A stretch of 64,000 bases of DNA, taken from NCBI GenBank assembly GCA_946894095.1, contig OX335652.1, positions 1,015,001 through 1,079,000 on the forward strand, in the 5' to 3' direction. Made by a program: the position numbers and the translations under genes. The notes under the pieces were generated by a model that worked only from the letters and a program-made list of their open reading frames with translations, ran no database searches and was not told the DNA's origin. Source of the DNA: Incurvaria masculella (Eukaryota; Arthropoda; Insecta; Lepidoptera; Incurvariidae). This document shows, one piece after another, positions 11,635-23,733 of this stretch (its first letter is position 1; every line of letters starts with the position of its first letter).

Positions 11635-13299
11635 ACTAGCAATTTCTCAGTGCTTGTTTTCAATTAATATAACAAAGCTGTAACTTATGCAGGTTAGAGA
11701 AGTTTTTTTTTTTACATTCTTACTAAATCTCGTTCACCCATATGACTCAGGCACTTGAAGAAGTTCTTGTTTCCATTCAGTGTGGCAAAGAAAGATTGCT
11801 TCATCTTTATTAATATTTAACTTGCAAGAGTATCTCAAGTCAACAAAATGCAGAGTTACAAATTCGAATTGTCAAGCTAGCGCGCCAGTCTCATGTCTTG
11901 TTCGGCTTTGCCAAGGGAATTTCCGCGATGCCTCGCTTTGAAAGAATTCAAATGAAGCTATACTCGTACAAGAGTTCGCAAGTTCTGCTCGCAAACGACT
12001 TGAGAGGAGCTTTTGACTGAAGATGCAAGTCCTGCGAAGCGTTCTGGGGCAGCGTTTCCTTGGGTATTAAATACCTACGTGACAATGCATTGTGAAGATT
12101 CCTAGTTGCAACCACTTTTTCAACTTTATACATACTAGTAGTTCGCCGTGAACCATGTATCTTTTCAACGACACGTACTTTTTAGTTTCAAATAAAATTA
12201 TAACATCAATGTTACCTAAGATAAATATTTCCAAAGATTTTGGTCTGATGAATGGAGACGGCGGCGCTAACCAGTCATCGAATTTATCCTGGGCCCCCAT
12301 ACAAAAAAACGCGAATTTTGCACGATTTCGCATATTTAATATCTATTATCAGGATACAAATATCTGTGTCTGCACGTGGTTGTTTATTTGAAAAATTCAA
12401 ACAGAATCAAATGAAAGCAAAAATTAAGTCTTCATACGAATTTAGTTTTCTCTATGGTTTGAGCCAGGATACATTTACCAAACAAAACAAAGACATGCAG
12501 ACACAGATATTTGTTGCTTGATAGTAGATACCTAATATCAAGTAAGTTGGAACAGTGGTTTTCAAATTATTAGTAAACTACGTTTGCATGGGAGGCGAAA
12601 TTTACTGATGCTTACGGGCCCACCTTAAGAGGCCGTCCGGGTGCATACGGACCGCGTAATGCATGAGATAATGTATGCGACGCGGCGCCTCGAGCTATCA
12701 ACTTTCTATGATGTCATCGTCGCGTCTCCCATCACGTCAACGTGGATAGGTGCGGTCCGCTCCGACGTTTAGGAGGCACCGCACCTTCAATTCGCAGACG
12801 TAACGAATGAAACTTTAATGGAAGGAAAGATGGAGCGTTCAGCTAGACAAACTGTGGATAAGGTTCAGGGTGTAAGCTAAAAATATTGATTGGAATTCAA
12901 ATCACTAGAATGTCTTGTTGGCCCTGGTCGCCTAGGATGGTGAGACTAGCAGCTGCTAAGTGAGTCAAGGCAAACAGCTTGCCATTTTTAAGCAATAGGA
13001 GGTACGAATGTTTTGTACATCACGCGAGAATAAAAGGAATATCCTATCCGTGCATTTCTAACAATCTATTGACACCGTAAGATTTTACATTGAGCTTATA
13101 AGAATATCTCATTACATGTGAGTGGCATTTTAAAATATGTATAATCTTTTTTTTTAATATTCATGTGATTAACAAATTCACTTGCAGTAAAAATATCCTA
13201 TGGCGCTAAAATGTAAGCTTGAAAAAATGCTTAGCTAGAATGTTTCACACGAGTTGAAACATTTTAGCTAAGATGTGATACTAATTATCATGTTTATGT
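11635..13299. other. Intronic sequence, diverse repeat fragments
   Basis: No gene recognised. About 12540-12640 resembles about 38140-38225 (words GTGGTTTTCAAA and TTTACGGGCC), so it is a dispersed repeat. About 12600-12790 is GC- and CpG-rich. The remainder is AT-rich. Confidence 0.3.
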
Positions 13300-13422
13300 C
13301 ATATTAAATCTTCGATACGCGTGTATGTCACTAAGCTCATCCTAAACGGTTGGACCGATTGTGATGGTAGGTGGAGCTGTATTCGAGATATTGATCCGAG
13401 CGGAGCCGGGAACTTTAGCTAG
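13300..13422 (+). mobile_element. Helitron-like 3' end
   Basis: It ends CCGAGCGGAGCCGGGAACTT-TAG-CTAG followed by T, with the preceding word GGTTGGACCGATTGTGATGG typical of lepidopteran Helitron-like ends. The 5' limit is not defined. Confidence 0.55.
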
Positions 13423-13854
13423 TAATTAACTATTTTAAAAACAAATCGGAATATGAGTAGTCTTACAAAACTAGTGCTGCGCTACAGATTCAACATTACT
13501 GTAAATGTCAAAATATTGGGTCCATTTATTTCAAGAAATAATCATAATGATCCTCCCATTAGTATGCAAGCATATGGACTCACCGTCCAAATATCATAAT
13601 ACGGACGGTCGCTAACGGACCCACCACGGTCCGAATCAGATATAACCACACCTCTAAAGCCTCGGTGTACACCTGACTGTAAAAGGACTGAAAAGTAAAA
13701 TGGGCATACAATACAAAACAGTACGGTACAGTACTGACTGACTGACAGACAACGCAAAGAAATGAATGGATTTAGATGTTTCATAGAAATTTGGAGAACA
13801 TATTTCTTAATACATAATATGCACTATGGAGGGATTTTTTTAAATTTGCATCCC
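13423..13854. other. Intronic sequence, nothing recognised
   Basis: AT-rich and without a recognisable gene. The short minus-strand ORF at 13542-13784 has no family features. Confidence 0.3.
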
Positions 13855-14060
13855 TAAATGGGTTGACCGGGAGAGGCAGAGTTTGTAAGGAGAAACATCC
13901 TATATTTTTGTCCCGTTTGCGTTCCCAAACCATTCATCTGATTGCGATAAATCTTTGGTCAATTATTGTAAGCGTAGTTCCTGATAAAACAAGAAAGAAA
14001 ATCTGCCCGAAATTCGTCCAAAACGACATTAAACCGAGCGGAGCCGAATACCTTCGCTAG
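13855..14060 (+). mobile_element. Helitron-like element 3' part
   Basis: It ends CCGAGCGGAGCCGAATACCT-TCG-CTAG before T. The upstream words CGTCCAAAACGACATTAAAC match the element ending at 6113 (GTCCAAAACGACATTGACC), so both belong to one family. Confidence 0.6.
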
Positions 14061-14859
14061 TTTAATACAAATTAATTCTAGATCATCAACAGAGGTGCAC
14101 CGATCTACCTTTACTTTACAAGATGCTGTTAATTAACACATCTCTGCTAAGAGCGTACATAGCCTGCTAACCTTGTTAATTATATCTTCAACGAGAAACT
14201 CATTAAAAAATACTTGACTTTTGCTTAGGTGGAAACATTAGTTTTAGTTTATTATTAGTTTTTAGTCAGCAGCATAGGTAACTCAAATGAAATGATTGCA
14301 ATTTCATAGCCACGTTTTTACATTTTTTGCGCGGGTTTCATTGCATCTTTTCACAGCCTTCAAGAGAGTTTCGGAATCGGAAACAAAGTAAAATTTTCGT
14401 GAATAAAAAAATATATTATCCGTACAATAATACACCAAGAAAGTTTATCACAAAAAAGTTTGGGAACCGAAATAATTTATAATTTACGAGCGCAAACCTG
14501 ACTTCAATCCTGAGACCTTATTTGAGAGTTTTGCACATTCATTAGTATTGAAGTAACTTTTTAGAATCCCGCCGCAAGGTTGCGAAAACAAAAAACCTTT
14601 ATGGGAACGCTTTGGTGTACGTTTGTCTGTCGTTTAGTTATAGGCACATATTTCGGTAACCTGTAGTCCAATTCGGCTGAAAATTTAATTATTTATGCAA
14701 GAAATTTATAATCTAAATTTTATTCAAAATAAAAAATAAAACTAATATATAGTATATTAATACATCTAACATATGTATCACAATGCTTGCATGTCAATCC
14801 TTGGCATGTGAACACTGTTCACTTAACATGATTTTTTTAACTATAGGCCGAGCAGTTAC
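14061..14859. other. AT-rich intronic sequence, nothing recognised
   Basis: No coding exon or clear repeat structure was seen. Confidence 0.3.
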
Positions 14860-15114
14860 AAAACACTACACAACATTACTTTAAGTGTGATCTAGATGAG
14901 TCAATCGAACAGCTGGTCAAAAAATTTGATAGATTGTTCTAAATGGGAAGCACCCACCACCAATTCTTTTAAAAACAGGCTTGACAAACACCTAAAAACA
15001 CTAAACTAAAGTAACCGTAATAACAAAGCACCAGTGAACCCAGACATGAACACATCAGCTTATAGGCTGCTCGTTCATCAAATAAATAAATAAATAAAAA
15101 TAAATAAATAAATT
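14860..15114 (+). mobile_element. 3' end of a non-LTR retrotransposon with (AAAT)n tail
   Basis: A reading frame (14896-15009) ends with PTTNSFKNRLDKHLKTLN and a stop. The motif NSFKNRLDK is the usual C-terminus of CR1-type ORF2 proteins. About 70 bp further on, an (AAAT)n tail (15079-15113) closes the element. Everything upstream of the last few dozen codons is missing or unrecognisable. Confidence 0.65.
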
Positions 15115-16528
15115 TTAAAAGGTTTTTTATACTATCCGAACAGATTTTTTGCAGATAGTTATCATTCGGCTCAGATTGGCCCGCTCCAACGATGTGGAGG
15201 GACGAAATTACGCCGTTTATAATAAAACGCCACACCAAATACCACAACAAAATAAAGCGTCGTTGCGAGACAGAATCCGACGCGTCTCCCACTAACCAGC
15301 GGCCGAGTATTTTTACTCGCATACCCGCGACGCAGCCAGCGGGCGCTATCGGCTAATTATCATATTCTAGCATCGCGCAGCCGCCGCCATCTTGGCGGCA
15401 GCAGCGGACGCTTCCGCTGAATACTAACCATATTGCCGGCTTTATTAAATTAACAGCCTCTCTCCTTTCCACTTGATTTAACGACCGAGCCCTCGTCGGG
15501 GCATTGTTTCCGTCGAGGGTGCGGACGCACCATGTACATTAGAGTTGATGTTATCCAGTGCAAGAACAATAAATTGCTCGATTGATCACAATATCACAAG
15601 CATGTCTACACACGATTGTTTTCAAATTAAGGGCACGACGTAGTCAATAATAACTTAAATTTTTTCGTCCCATTTTTAGTTACAGAAAAATCTTATGCAG
15701 TTGTATACTTTAGACAACCCTAATCGGAACATTGGCTTTGAAAAAAAAACCTTGTCACGTAACAGTTGAATATAAGACATAATACGACATATTATAAGAC
15801 ATAAGACAATTACGAACGAGTAGTCGATGAATAGTTAGATTCTGATGGTAAAATAAATTGGTTAAATAACCTCTAAACTATTGAGAATAGGCTAACCATA
15901 TCCATAGTAATTCATATTGAGCATGGCCTTAATTAGGCTTGTGCATGACTTTTGGAACACCGTGTATAATGAGAACACCATAGCATTGGTTCACGAGACT
16001 TGGGCGCAATAATCACAGCCTAGATAAAATATATCTTCCACTTAATTGTTCGCCTGTCCGTATATATAATAATTTGTTTTACCGTATATATAATCTTCTA
16101 GTATTCTCACGTCGTGACACTGCAAAATAAATAATTTGAGCTCCTTTTACCACAAGGTCGACGTAAATTATCAATTTACGTTTGTAAATAAGTTTCGGCA
16201 CCTACAAAGAATACTATAAATGGACTAGAGAGTGCAGTGGATCGTTCCCGTCTATGTCGCAAGAGACGACTTAAGGACTTGTCGTTGGCGGTTCGGATTC
16301 CGCGTCAAACTTTTGGTCCTCTTCTTTACTTACTAGGTTAATCCCGCTCACTTTCATTGAGCGATGACCGAAGTGGAAATCGAAATCGCAAGGTATCTCG
16401 AATTCGTCTCTGTTTCCGATGTAATATCATGAAAATGATGCTCTTTTATAGATATCATCACAGATGACATAAATTAAACATGTAATGTATGTAATCAGTG
16501 ATATCATTTTAAATAGAAAGTCTAGCAG
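15115..16528. other. Intronic sequence with prominent GC-rich island
   Basis: About 15170-15450 is a CpG-rich unique block, unlike the AT-rich DNA on either side. No exon with family similarity was found in it. About 16235-16310 contains a B-box-like GGTTCGGATTCC and may be a SINE head. The rest is AT-rich. Confidence 0.35.
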
Positions 16529-16646
16529 TCGTATTCAGAGTGAACTGTCAAAATGTATGCGGACTAGCACCGAACTAGCCATACAAAAAGCTATTTAGTC
16601 CGAGGGTAATCCCTGTATTGAAGTTAGTCCGCCCACTCTGAATACT
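16529..16646. mobile_element. Small MITE family K, copy 1 (about 118 bp)
   Basis: Terminal inverted repeats GTATTCAGAGTG / CACTCTGAATAC. The inside shares ACTGTCAAAA and GGACTAGCACCGAACTA with copies at 29496 and 39241. Non-coding. Confidence 0.7.
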
Positions 16647-17658
16647 GTAGGAGGGTGGCCCAAACGACGGGTTGCCCAAGACGAAACGCTAAGCGAGCAA
16701 ATATCCCCCCGAAACTGTGGCGTCGTCGCGGTAAAACAAAACTTGGGCGGCGCGGCGCAGCCGTAAATTCGGGCGAAATTAAATCGGAACCTTCGGACGA
16801 ACGAAACAAATTGAGTTTGGCTTCGAGCGGGCGCGGCTTGCGGGGTATCTTAAGCAAATGGTGATGTAAGGAGCGCCATGGCATTCTTTTGTTGCTATAG
16901 CTGTGAAAGTGCCACACATTTGTTCCATCATTACAATCACTCATTCCTGTGGAAAATGTCATTCATGTCCTGTCAAAAGTCAGGTAGTGAAGGTTCTCAA
17001 GCAAGCGAACACGTAAAGCAGGCAAGCACCTCGGCAGGCACACACACATACACCTTCTTAGAAAAACCATCACTCACGCATATCACTTACCCGCACCCTT
17101 CACTAACATTTCTGCACAGTGTTTTTTTTTTCTTTAAGCGATACAATTCTATAATCGCTTAAGGTAATTTAATTAATTAATTAATGTAATTTCTTAAGAT
17201 TTATGTAACACAGATATTGATAAGTTGTTGAATTATTAATGAATAAATAAACAAAGAAATCAATAAATAAATCCCCAATCTACAATTAAAAGACCAAGGA
17301 TAGCCACGTATTAACCACTCAATCGGACAAATAAAATGTTTTCTAAACATATTTAACAACACGCACAGTGCTTGTAAACAAGTTTGTCGTGTGTGAGGAG
17401 TGTTTGTTGGAGGTTATGTGTGTAGAGCAGCTGGCGACTGGGCACTGCGGTGCGGTGTATCGATTGGCTGGTGCGATGCGTCGCCGCTGTCCACCACCGC
17501 GTATAATCGTTTTTCGATTCGCCTCTCCCGACACTGAAGAGTGTTTATTCCAGGGAGATTGCTCGGAGGGGATTCAACGTGACAGCAATGCATGCAAGCG
17601 TTCTCTATGAGAATCATTCATCTTCGAGTCGATTATCCGGGCGGAGTTAGGTTGTCTT
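16647..17658. other. Intronic sequence with two GC-rich islands
   Basis: About 16650-16860 and 17350-17620 are GC-rich and CpG-rich unique blocks. ORFs on both strands there lack family features. Between them lies AT-rich DNA with a (TTAA)n-like run (about 17163-17185). The islands are candidate intronic regulatory elements by composition only. Confidence 0.35.
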
Positions 17659-17833
17659 AGGCTGATATAAATAGTCGTAACCGAAACTAATGCTAACTAC
17701 TGTGACGCTACTAACTTTGTGAAGTCACTTTGACACTTTTGTATGGACGAAATCTCAAAGTAATGTAAATTGACGATAAAAAGTACCACTTTTCGTTAGC
17801 CTTAGTTTCTGTTACGACTATTTATCTCAACCC
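17659..17833. mobile_element. MITE family J, copy 1
   Basis: Inverted ends: left AAATAGTCGTAACCGAAACT, right AGTTTCTGTTACGACTATTT, one mismatch. The inside (GAAATCTCAAAGTAATG) recurs in the copy at 54976. Non-coding DNA transposon. Confidence 0.75.
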
Positions 17834-19059
17834 TAGAGTTGAGTCTTAACGAATCGTCTGGAAAGAGGTTAAACCACACGTAGTTAGAAGAGTGTTTCTG
17901 TTGAACAAGCCGAACGCAGGACGCTAGTTACAACCCCAAACGGGCCGATCCCAACTCATAAGAGTTATCTCGAGCGAAGCACATGTATTTCGCCTCCGCT
18001 GTGTACCTGCGCTGATTAAATTCAGGATGATCGGCGCTTGCGAGGACCAACCGTGCGGAGTGCGGGGACCCGGAAACAGCGAGCACGGAAGGACGGGAGT
18101 AACAATCGAAACTCACTTGTGATAGCTAAGGGCAATACTGCAGATGATTGTATTATCCGGATATACTCTACTTAGCCTGAAACGATCACACGCAAGTAAA
18201 TATACTTTTTCGTACTAAGCAGGTACGTCGCTTATTCCAAGTAATGTGACATGTATGTATGTATAATCGACCGTGAAGCAAAGTTCTTTTTACTGGGCTC
18301 TTTCTTCAATTAATGTGTCCAATAAGCTAATTAGTAAGCGAACTCATTCGACGGCGTTGCCGCAATTGTATGTCCCCATAAAAACTAGCTTCGATTGCTA
18401 CTTCCGTCCAATCATGCTTGCTCCCCGGAAATGTCTAGGTAGCGTCGTGTGGGGATTTTAACTAACGAGCTTCCGTGGGCGGAGCTTTTATGTAGCCTCT
18501 TTGTCGCGGGTCTCTAAGTTTGCACACTGACAGAGGCGGGCTTTTAGTCTACTTCTATGTAAATATAATGTCTTATTTATTCAGAGAAACTATTTATTCT
18601 TTTAAATGAATTGCACAGTTTATATTATAGAACGGAGCGATTTCCATTTATTTCCTCCTTTCGTATTTCCAACCATGTGTCCTGCACGTTGCTTAATAAA
18701 TAACACTTAACGTTGCTTAATAACTGTTGAATCAAGGAATGTGATATGTTTGTACAATTCACAGTGAAGGAAGGTCACACTAATAAAAAAAACGTCCCAT
18801 TAAAAAACGACTTTATGAATATGGCCGAGCCCAAAACATCAAAACATACCATTCGCCGGTATTGCGTTTTGCAATTTCGCCACCAACTGTATACCCATCA
18901 TTTGGAATCCTCCTACAGTCCCCTCTCCCGTAATCAATGCCTTCTATTAACAAAGAGTTTAATATTGTAAATATATTGGTTTTACGCTTTACCTGCGTTG
19001 TGGACATTGACTGTACAGATTGATCATTCAAACATATTGCAGTCCTAGTTTGAATATAC
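17834..19059. other. Intronic sequence with GC-rich island and repeat fragments
   Basis: About 17900-18120 is GC-rich and unique. About 18197-18230 is a half copy of the hairpin element at 19060-19133. About 18883-18948 is the inverted partner of about 2548-2612. No coding exon is recognised. Confidence 0.35.
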
Positions 19060-19133
19060 GTAAATATACTTTTTCGTACTAAGCAAGTACGTGGAAAGCG
19101 ACGTACTTGCTCAGTACGAAAACGAATATTTAC
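19060..19133. repeat. Hairpin repeat, 33-bp arms
   Basis: Arms 19060-19092 and 19101-19133 are inverted with about four mismatches around an 8-nt loop (GGAAAGCG). The arm core is CGTACT-AAGCAAGTACGT. One arm recurs alone near 18197. Confidence 0.75.
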
Positions 19134-20010
19134 TTAATATTGTTTAATGTTGAGATTAAAACAAAGCATGCACCGTTATCCAAAGTTTCAAAGTTTTCAA
19201 AGATTTTTTTTTATTTTTCAAACTTTTTGATTGGAAAATATTGGCTATTAAACATTGGAAAAAAGTTGTCTTTTTTAAGTATATTTTCGATTATATATCT
19301 ACACAGATATTTACGAAAAAATCAAAACATACGGACATAAAATGAAGCTTTCTCAAGTGATATAAAAACGTTAAAATCTGACAACGTTTAGGGGTAGGGA
19401 AACGTTAGGGCCTGCAAGACGATTTCGTGCAAAATTGTGCCTTGGCCAATGTACAAAGAATGCATTTCTTGAAATTTTCAAATCTTAGATTCCACGACAC
19501 GACAGCCTTACGAACAGCAGCGGAACGAGGGCGACCTACTCCGGGGTCAGGGAAAACGATCCGAGTCCCGAGTGCAGCGGAACACTGCAGCGAGCGCATC
19601 GTGCAAACACCCAGCAACGCAGGAATCCGCTCCACGACTTCTACGAAACTTAGCTCGCGCGCTTCGGACGAAAGTTATACTCCTGAATTGTTTACTCCCA
19701 CTTCTGATTTCATCGTTTGGCTGGAACCTACCTCTCTTGCGGTACTGTGCATTTAAAATCCAAAACCTCGCCGGCTTTTTGAGGGTTCCGGTCCTCAAAA
19801 GAAACCCTTATAGGATCACGAGCAATATAAGGAAGGTCCAGGCATGGCACCTAGTTCCCATGTGGTGTGTTGGGCTAATACCATGACAGAAGGTGTGGTA
19901 TTAGCCATCATGTCCAGTCACATAAAAAAAAAACTTCGTTCTTTATCTGACGTTTTCCAGAAACGCGTGGATGCACTAAGATGAAATGGATATCAAATTC
20001 TTAGGTACAC
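19134..20010. other. Intronic sequence with SINE fragments
   Basis: About 19400-19490 shares CAAAATTGTGCCTTGGCCAA with the SINE at 50140-50430. About 19490-19720 is GC-rich. About 19821-19933 is a forward 3' end of SINE family B (GGTCCAGGCATGGCACCTAG, then an A-run). Confidence 0.4.
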
Positions 20011-20012
20011 TA

Positions 20013-20914
20013 TGATCAATAAGTTCCGGGAATTTGTAGTTTGAATTTAAAACGCTTTACCGATTCGAATTTTTCAGGTTGGTACACCTTTCCCTGACAC
20101 TCCTGCCAAATGTCAAATATTAAATGTCATTAGTAATTGTTTGGCGTCTGTTTATATCAATCAAGTTTTTGAAGTTCGTCGCATTTCAAAATGGAAAAAA
20201 AATATTGAACAAAGAATTTGTTTGAAGTTTTGTGTTTCCAACGAAATCTCTTGTGCTGATGCATTCAAAATGCTACAAAAAGCCTACGGGGACTCTGCTC
20301 TCTCAAAAACAAGAGTATACGAGTGGTATTCGTCGTTCAAAAATGGTCTCAAAGAAGTTGACGATGCACCTCGTCGTGGACGCCCTTCAACATCAACTAC
20401 CGATGATAACGTCGAACAAGTTCAAGAAATTGTACTCGAAAATCGTCAAACAGTCAATAAGGAGTACTACCTGGCCGTAATTAAGCGTTTGAGAGATGCT
20501 GTGCGTAGAAAACGACCGGAATTGTGGCAAAACAACTCACCTTGCACCATGAAAATGCTCCGTCTCACAAAGCGCGCATCGTTACCGATTATTTGACCAA
20601 ACATACTGTAAATACAATCCAACAGGCACCGTATTCTCCGGATATGGCACCATGTGACTTTTTCCTGTTCTCAAAACTTAAATTACCCCTTCGTGGAAAG
20701 ATATTTTCGAGCATCGATGAAATAAAAGAAAATGCGACGAAGGCATTGAAAGCCATTCCTTCACCGGACTATCAAAAGTGTATGGAAGAATGGGTTAAGC
20801 GTTGGCGTATGTGCATCGCTTCAGACGGTTGTTATTTTGAAGGTGATAAAATAAATGTATCCGAAAATGAACACAACTTTTTTTTATTTATTAATTCCCG
20901 GAACTTTTTGATCA
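20013..20914 (+). mobile_element. Mariner-like DNA transposon, internally deleted
   Basis: TA dinucleotides (20011-20012 and 20915-20916) flank inverted ends of 22 bp: left TGATCAATAAGTTCCGGGAA, right TTCCCGGAACTTTTTGATCA, with one mismatch. At 902 bp it is clearly shorter than a typical full-length mariner (about 1.3 kb). TA duplication and a D,D-type transposase identify the family. Confidence 0.92.
20190..20890 (+). pseudogene. Mariner transposase pseudogene
   Basis: Two frames together show a mariner transposase. The first (20141-20596) has the N-terminal HTH part beginning near MEKNIEQRICLKFC, then YEWYSSFKNGLKEVDDAPRR and GRPSTSTTDD. The second (20524-21057) has HHENAPSHKARIVTDYL and APYSPDMAPCDFFLFSKLK. 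Between LENRQTV and RRKRPELWQNN most of the central catalytic region, including the first catalytic Asp, is missing, and the frames differ across the junction. The second catalytic position reads Glu in HHEN where an Asp (HHDN) is usual. The copy cannot make an active transposase. Confidence 0.9.
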
Positions 20915-20916
20915 TA

Positions 20917-22198
20917 GTATGTATACGGCCCCTTCGAACTATAAAAATCGTGCTTATAAATGAACGCGATCTAAATATACAGTCATTTCTGGCGTATATT
21001 TTGATACTCGTATATAAATCAAAACTTATAATCATAGGGTTGACTTATAATCATTAAATTTGGCAATCAGAAATAATTACTAATTAATTTTATTAAAAGA
21101 TTATTACTAATATTTACCCATATTTATTTGGGTTTTCTGGTTTGGCACAGGGCAGCTAATATTATACATTTTTCGAAGCGGCATGCGGACGCACTATTCT
21201 AAAATCTTCAAAATCTCGTCTCCAAAGGACAAATAGAATATAATCTTAAGGCCATCACAAAGACCCAGATATTCCTAATTGGGAGAAAGTAACCGTTTGG
21301 AAAAGAGTAGAAACTTGGCGACGACCTCCATCGTAAATTATTGAAGCATTTCGCAATGTCCCCACAACTTGCCGATGGCTGCCAAATTTTACCCGAATGT
21401 CAAGATCTCGCGATCTGTGTGCCACTGGGTCAGTGCCATTTCTGCGTTCTTGAAATTTCATATGGGTTTCCAGGTTTAGGTCACCGTATTCGAAAGGGTA
21501 ACTTTATGCGCAGATGTGGGGTGAGAAAAAGACCGATCATCTAATACTGATTAAATCAAAGACGAGGACACTAACTCGAGGGCTGAGGCAATCGAATGCT
21601 TTGAATATTCGCCGCTTATGTATTACCCGACGAAAACCTCCAAACACCCAGCAGTTTATAACAGAAATATTGTAGATCAGACACAAATAATAGTATTAAG
21701 ATCAAACTTGCAAATTTATCGCAAAAAAATCCTGTTGCCACTGGAGTAGTGCATCGTTTCAAAATCCTTGCGGCGACGCTCGATTCGCGTCACCTCTTTC
21801 CATACAATATGGTTGAGAGAGGCGATGGCCTTTGTACTTTCTGCTATCATCAGTGGTAAGTACGAATTATTGATGTTGCAAGCAATGATAATAATTGAAA
21901 AAATAAGCTGGAATTCCTTGGATCATTCTGAAGATGTGTGCAAATTGTTGCTATTTACAGTTATCAACTTTTTGCACTATGCCTCATATTTATCTCACAA
22001 ATGACAGCCTATGTTACAACATGTTGCATGAGATCAAGTACATAGCTGCGTAGTGTGCTCGCCATCATAGTTATAGTTAACGTCCTATTTTTGGTGAGTT
22101 ATATCAGAAATAGTGACGAACGACTGTGGCGCCATCTACGGGCAGTGTAGATTAAAAAGACGTTGTAGACATATGAGGCCCATATGTAGTTACCGCCT
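20917..22198. other. Intronic sequence, one dispersed repeat
   Basis: About 21650-21840 shares TTGCCACTGGAGTAG and TGGTTGAGAGAGGCGATGGC with about 49468-49650. The remainder is AT-rich. No gene is recognised. Confidence 0.35.
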
Positions 22199-22513
22199 TT
22201 TTATTAGGGTTCCGTACCCAAAGGGTGAAAACGGAACCCTATTAATAAGCCTCCGCTGTCCGTCCGTCCGCCCGCCCGTCCGTCCGTCCGTCCGTCTGTC
22301 TGTCACAGGGCTGTATCTCATCAACCGTAATAGGTAGACAGCTGAAATTTTCACAAAGTGTGTATTTATTTTGCAGCTATATCAAAAAATAAGTAAAATT
22401 AAAATATAATAAAAATTAAAGGGGGCAAAACAATGAGATTTTTTGGTGTTAAATAATTTACGGTGGTACGGAACCCTTCGTGTGCGAGTCCGACTCGCAC
22501 TTGGCCGGTTTTT
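22199..22513 (-). repeat. Repeat family A, copy 3
   Basis: A full-length reverse copy. An uneven tetranucleotide tract (GTCC/GCCC) at about 22258-22300 sits next to the constant CACAGGGCTGTATCTCAT word. It ends CACTTGGCCGGTTTTT. Confidence 0.87.
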
Positions 22514-22557
22514 AATAAGGAGGGCAGTACATGGACGCACACACCCCCTCCGGCCGA

Positions 22558-22971
22558 GGCCCTGGTACTAGCCAAATCGCAAGTTAGACGAGGCACCCCA
22601 AGTTAACTAACTAAGTCTGACGATTAGAAGTGTCATTCTTACAATATATGATACCTGGTCTAGGAATTAACCTATTTTCGTTGTAGTGCATATAAATCCA
22701 TTTGCTTTTAGATGTAGAAATCTAAAAGCAAATGGATTTATATGCTGTTTTTGCTTATATCTAGAAATCACATTACTTTCAGATTTATAATGTGAAAAAT
22801 CGACTTTTTAAATATTGTTATTATGTTATATTTAAATGGAATCAAAAAATATTAACAATCCATTATCAGTTTGGAGTTCTATTTGGAATTGCTGAGGCAT
22901 TTCACTACATATTATAACATTTGTTTAAATGTGCATTTGTATGGCGCGAGTAGTTGGCTAGTCCTCGCGCC
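22558..22971 (-). mobile_element. TTAA-type MITE family D, copy 1
   Basis: The ends match the two complete copies (AGGCCCTGGTACTAGCCAAA ... TTGGCTAGTCCTCGCGCC). The right end is followed by TTAA (22972-22975); the left TTAA is not intact. It carries a private perfect palindrome at 22688-22745. Confidence 0.8.
22688..22745. repeat. Perfect 25-bp-arm palindrome
   Basis: Arms 22688-22712 and 22721-22745 are exact inverted copies around an 8-nt loop (TGTAGAAA). The arm begins GCATATAAATCCATTTGC. The other family D copies have only one arm at this place, so it arose by local inverted duplication. Confidence 0.9.
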
Positions 22972-22975
22972 TTAA

Positions 22976-23733
22976 GGACCCGGCCGTGCCCAGTTATGCT
23001 TAACGGCGATGAACGAACACTGAGGCTTCGCGTCACCGCGCCACTGAAGACTGCCTTTAGATATTCTCGCCATGTACTACGGAACAATTAATTTGAGATT
23101 GCCCTGCGCAAGTTTACCCGTCCCGTGACGCACATTTTATTGAGCACCTAAAATAAAAACTTGACCAACCCCAACGTCCCGCACTCGAATAACTTTGCTG
23201 CGGAGGCGAGGGAACTTTCCTGTCGGAAAATGGAGAAAAGTTCCGGCAGGGAACATCGCAAACGCTCCTTTGTTTGTTTGGTTTCGTCGGCGGTGAACTT
23301 GGGCAATTTATCGCCGCGAACACGCGTATTTGTTTCGGCAGGTGTCGATTAGAGAGCCTTCATAAGGACGAATAAAGTTTGATTAGCTCTTATTTTTATC
23401 GACCAGACGTAGTTGGTGAAGACTTTCACTGGAATATGTATGAGAGGGATTCTCTTTTGTTATTCTAACTAGATTTTCTGAAGTCACTAATCAAAATCCA
23501 CGAGCCACGATGGCGTCACATCATCAACAGTTCCAGAGTATCCATATAGCTATGCATTGAAGGCAACGTCCTGTAGAGCTTGTCGCCCGCGATAATAGTG
23601 AAAAGCGGTCTCGCGAATGAAGCTCTTCAAAACATTATTCAAAGGAAAAAATCTATCTTCGATCATCAACGGGTCAAAAACGTTTGAGTACACATGCAAT
23701 AGTGGCCATATCTTGGAGAAAATCTACTTTGTA
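22976..23733. other. Intronic sequence with GC-rich island
   Basis: About 23130-23350 is a GC-rich unique block with no recognisable protein. The rest shows nothing notable. Confidence 0.3.

Noticed and set aside
12067..12521. Overlapping ORFs on both strands
   Set aside because: No motif, poor coding character, and repeat-like words (GGGCCCCCATACAAAAAA) shared with dispersed elements.
22113..22337. ORF overlapping family A copy 3 with a (RPSV)-like repeat
   Set aside because: The repetitive peptide comes from the (GTCC)n tract; similar ORFs occur in most family A copies.
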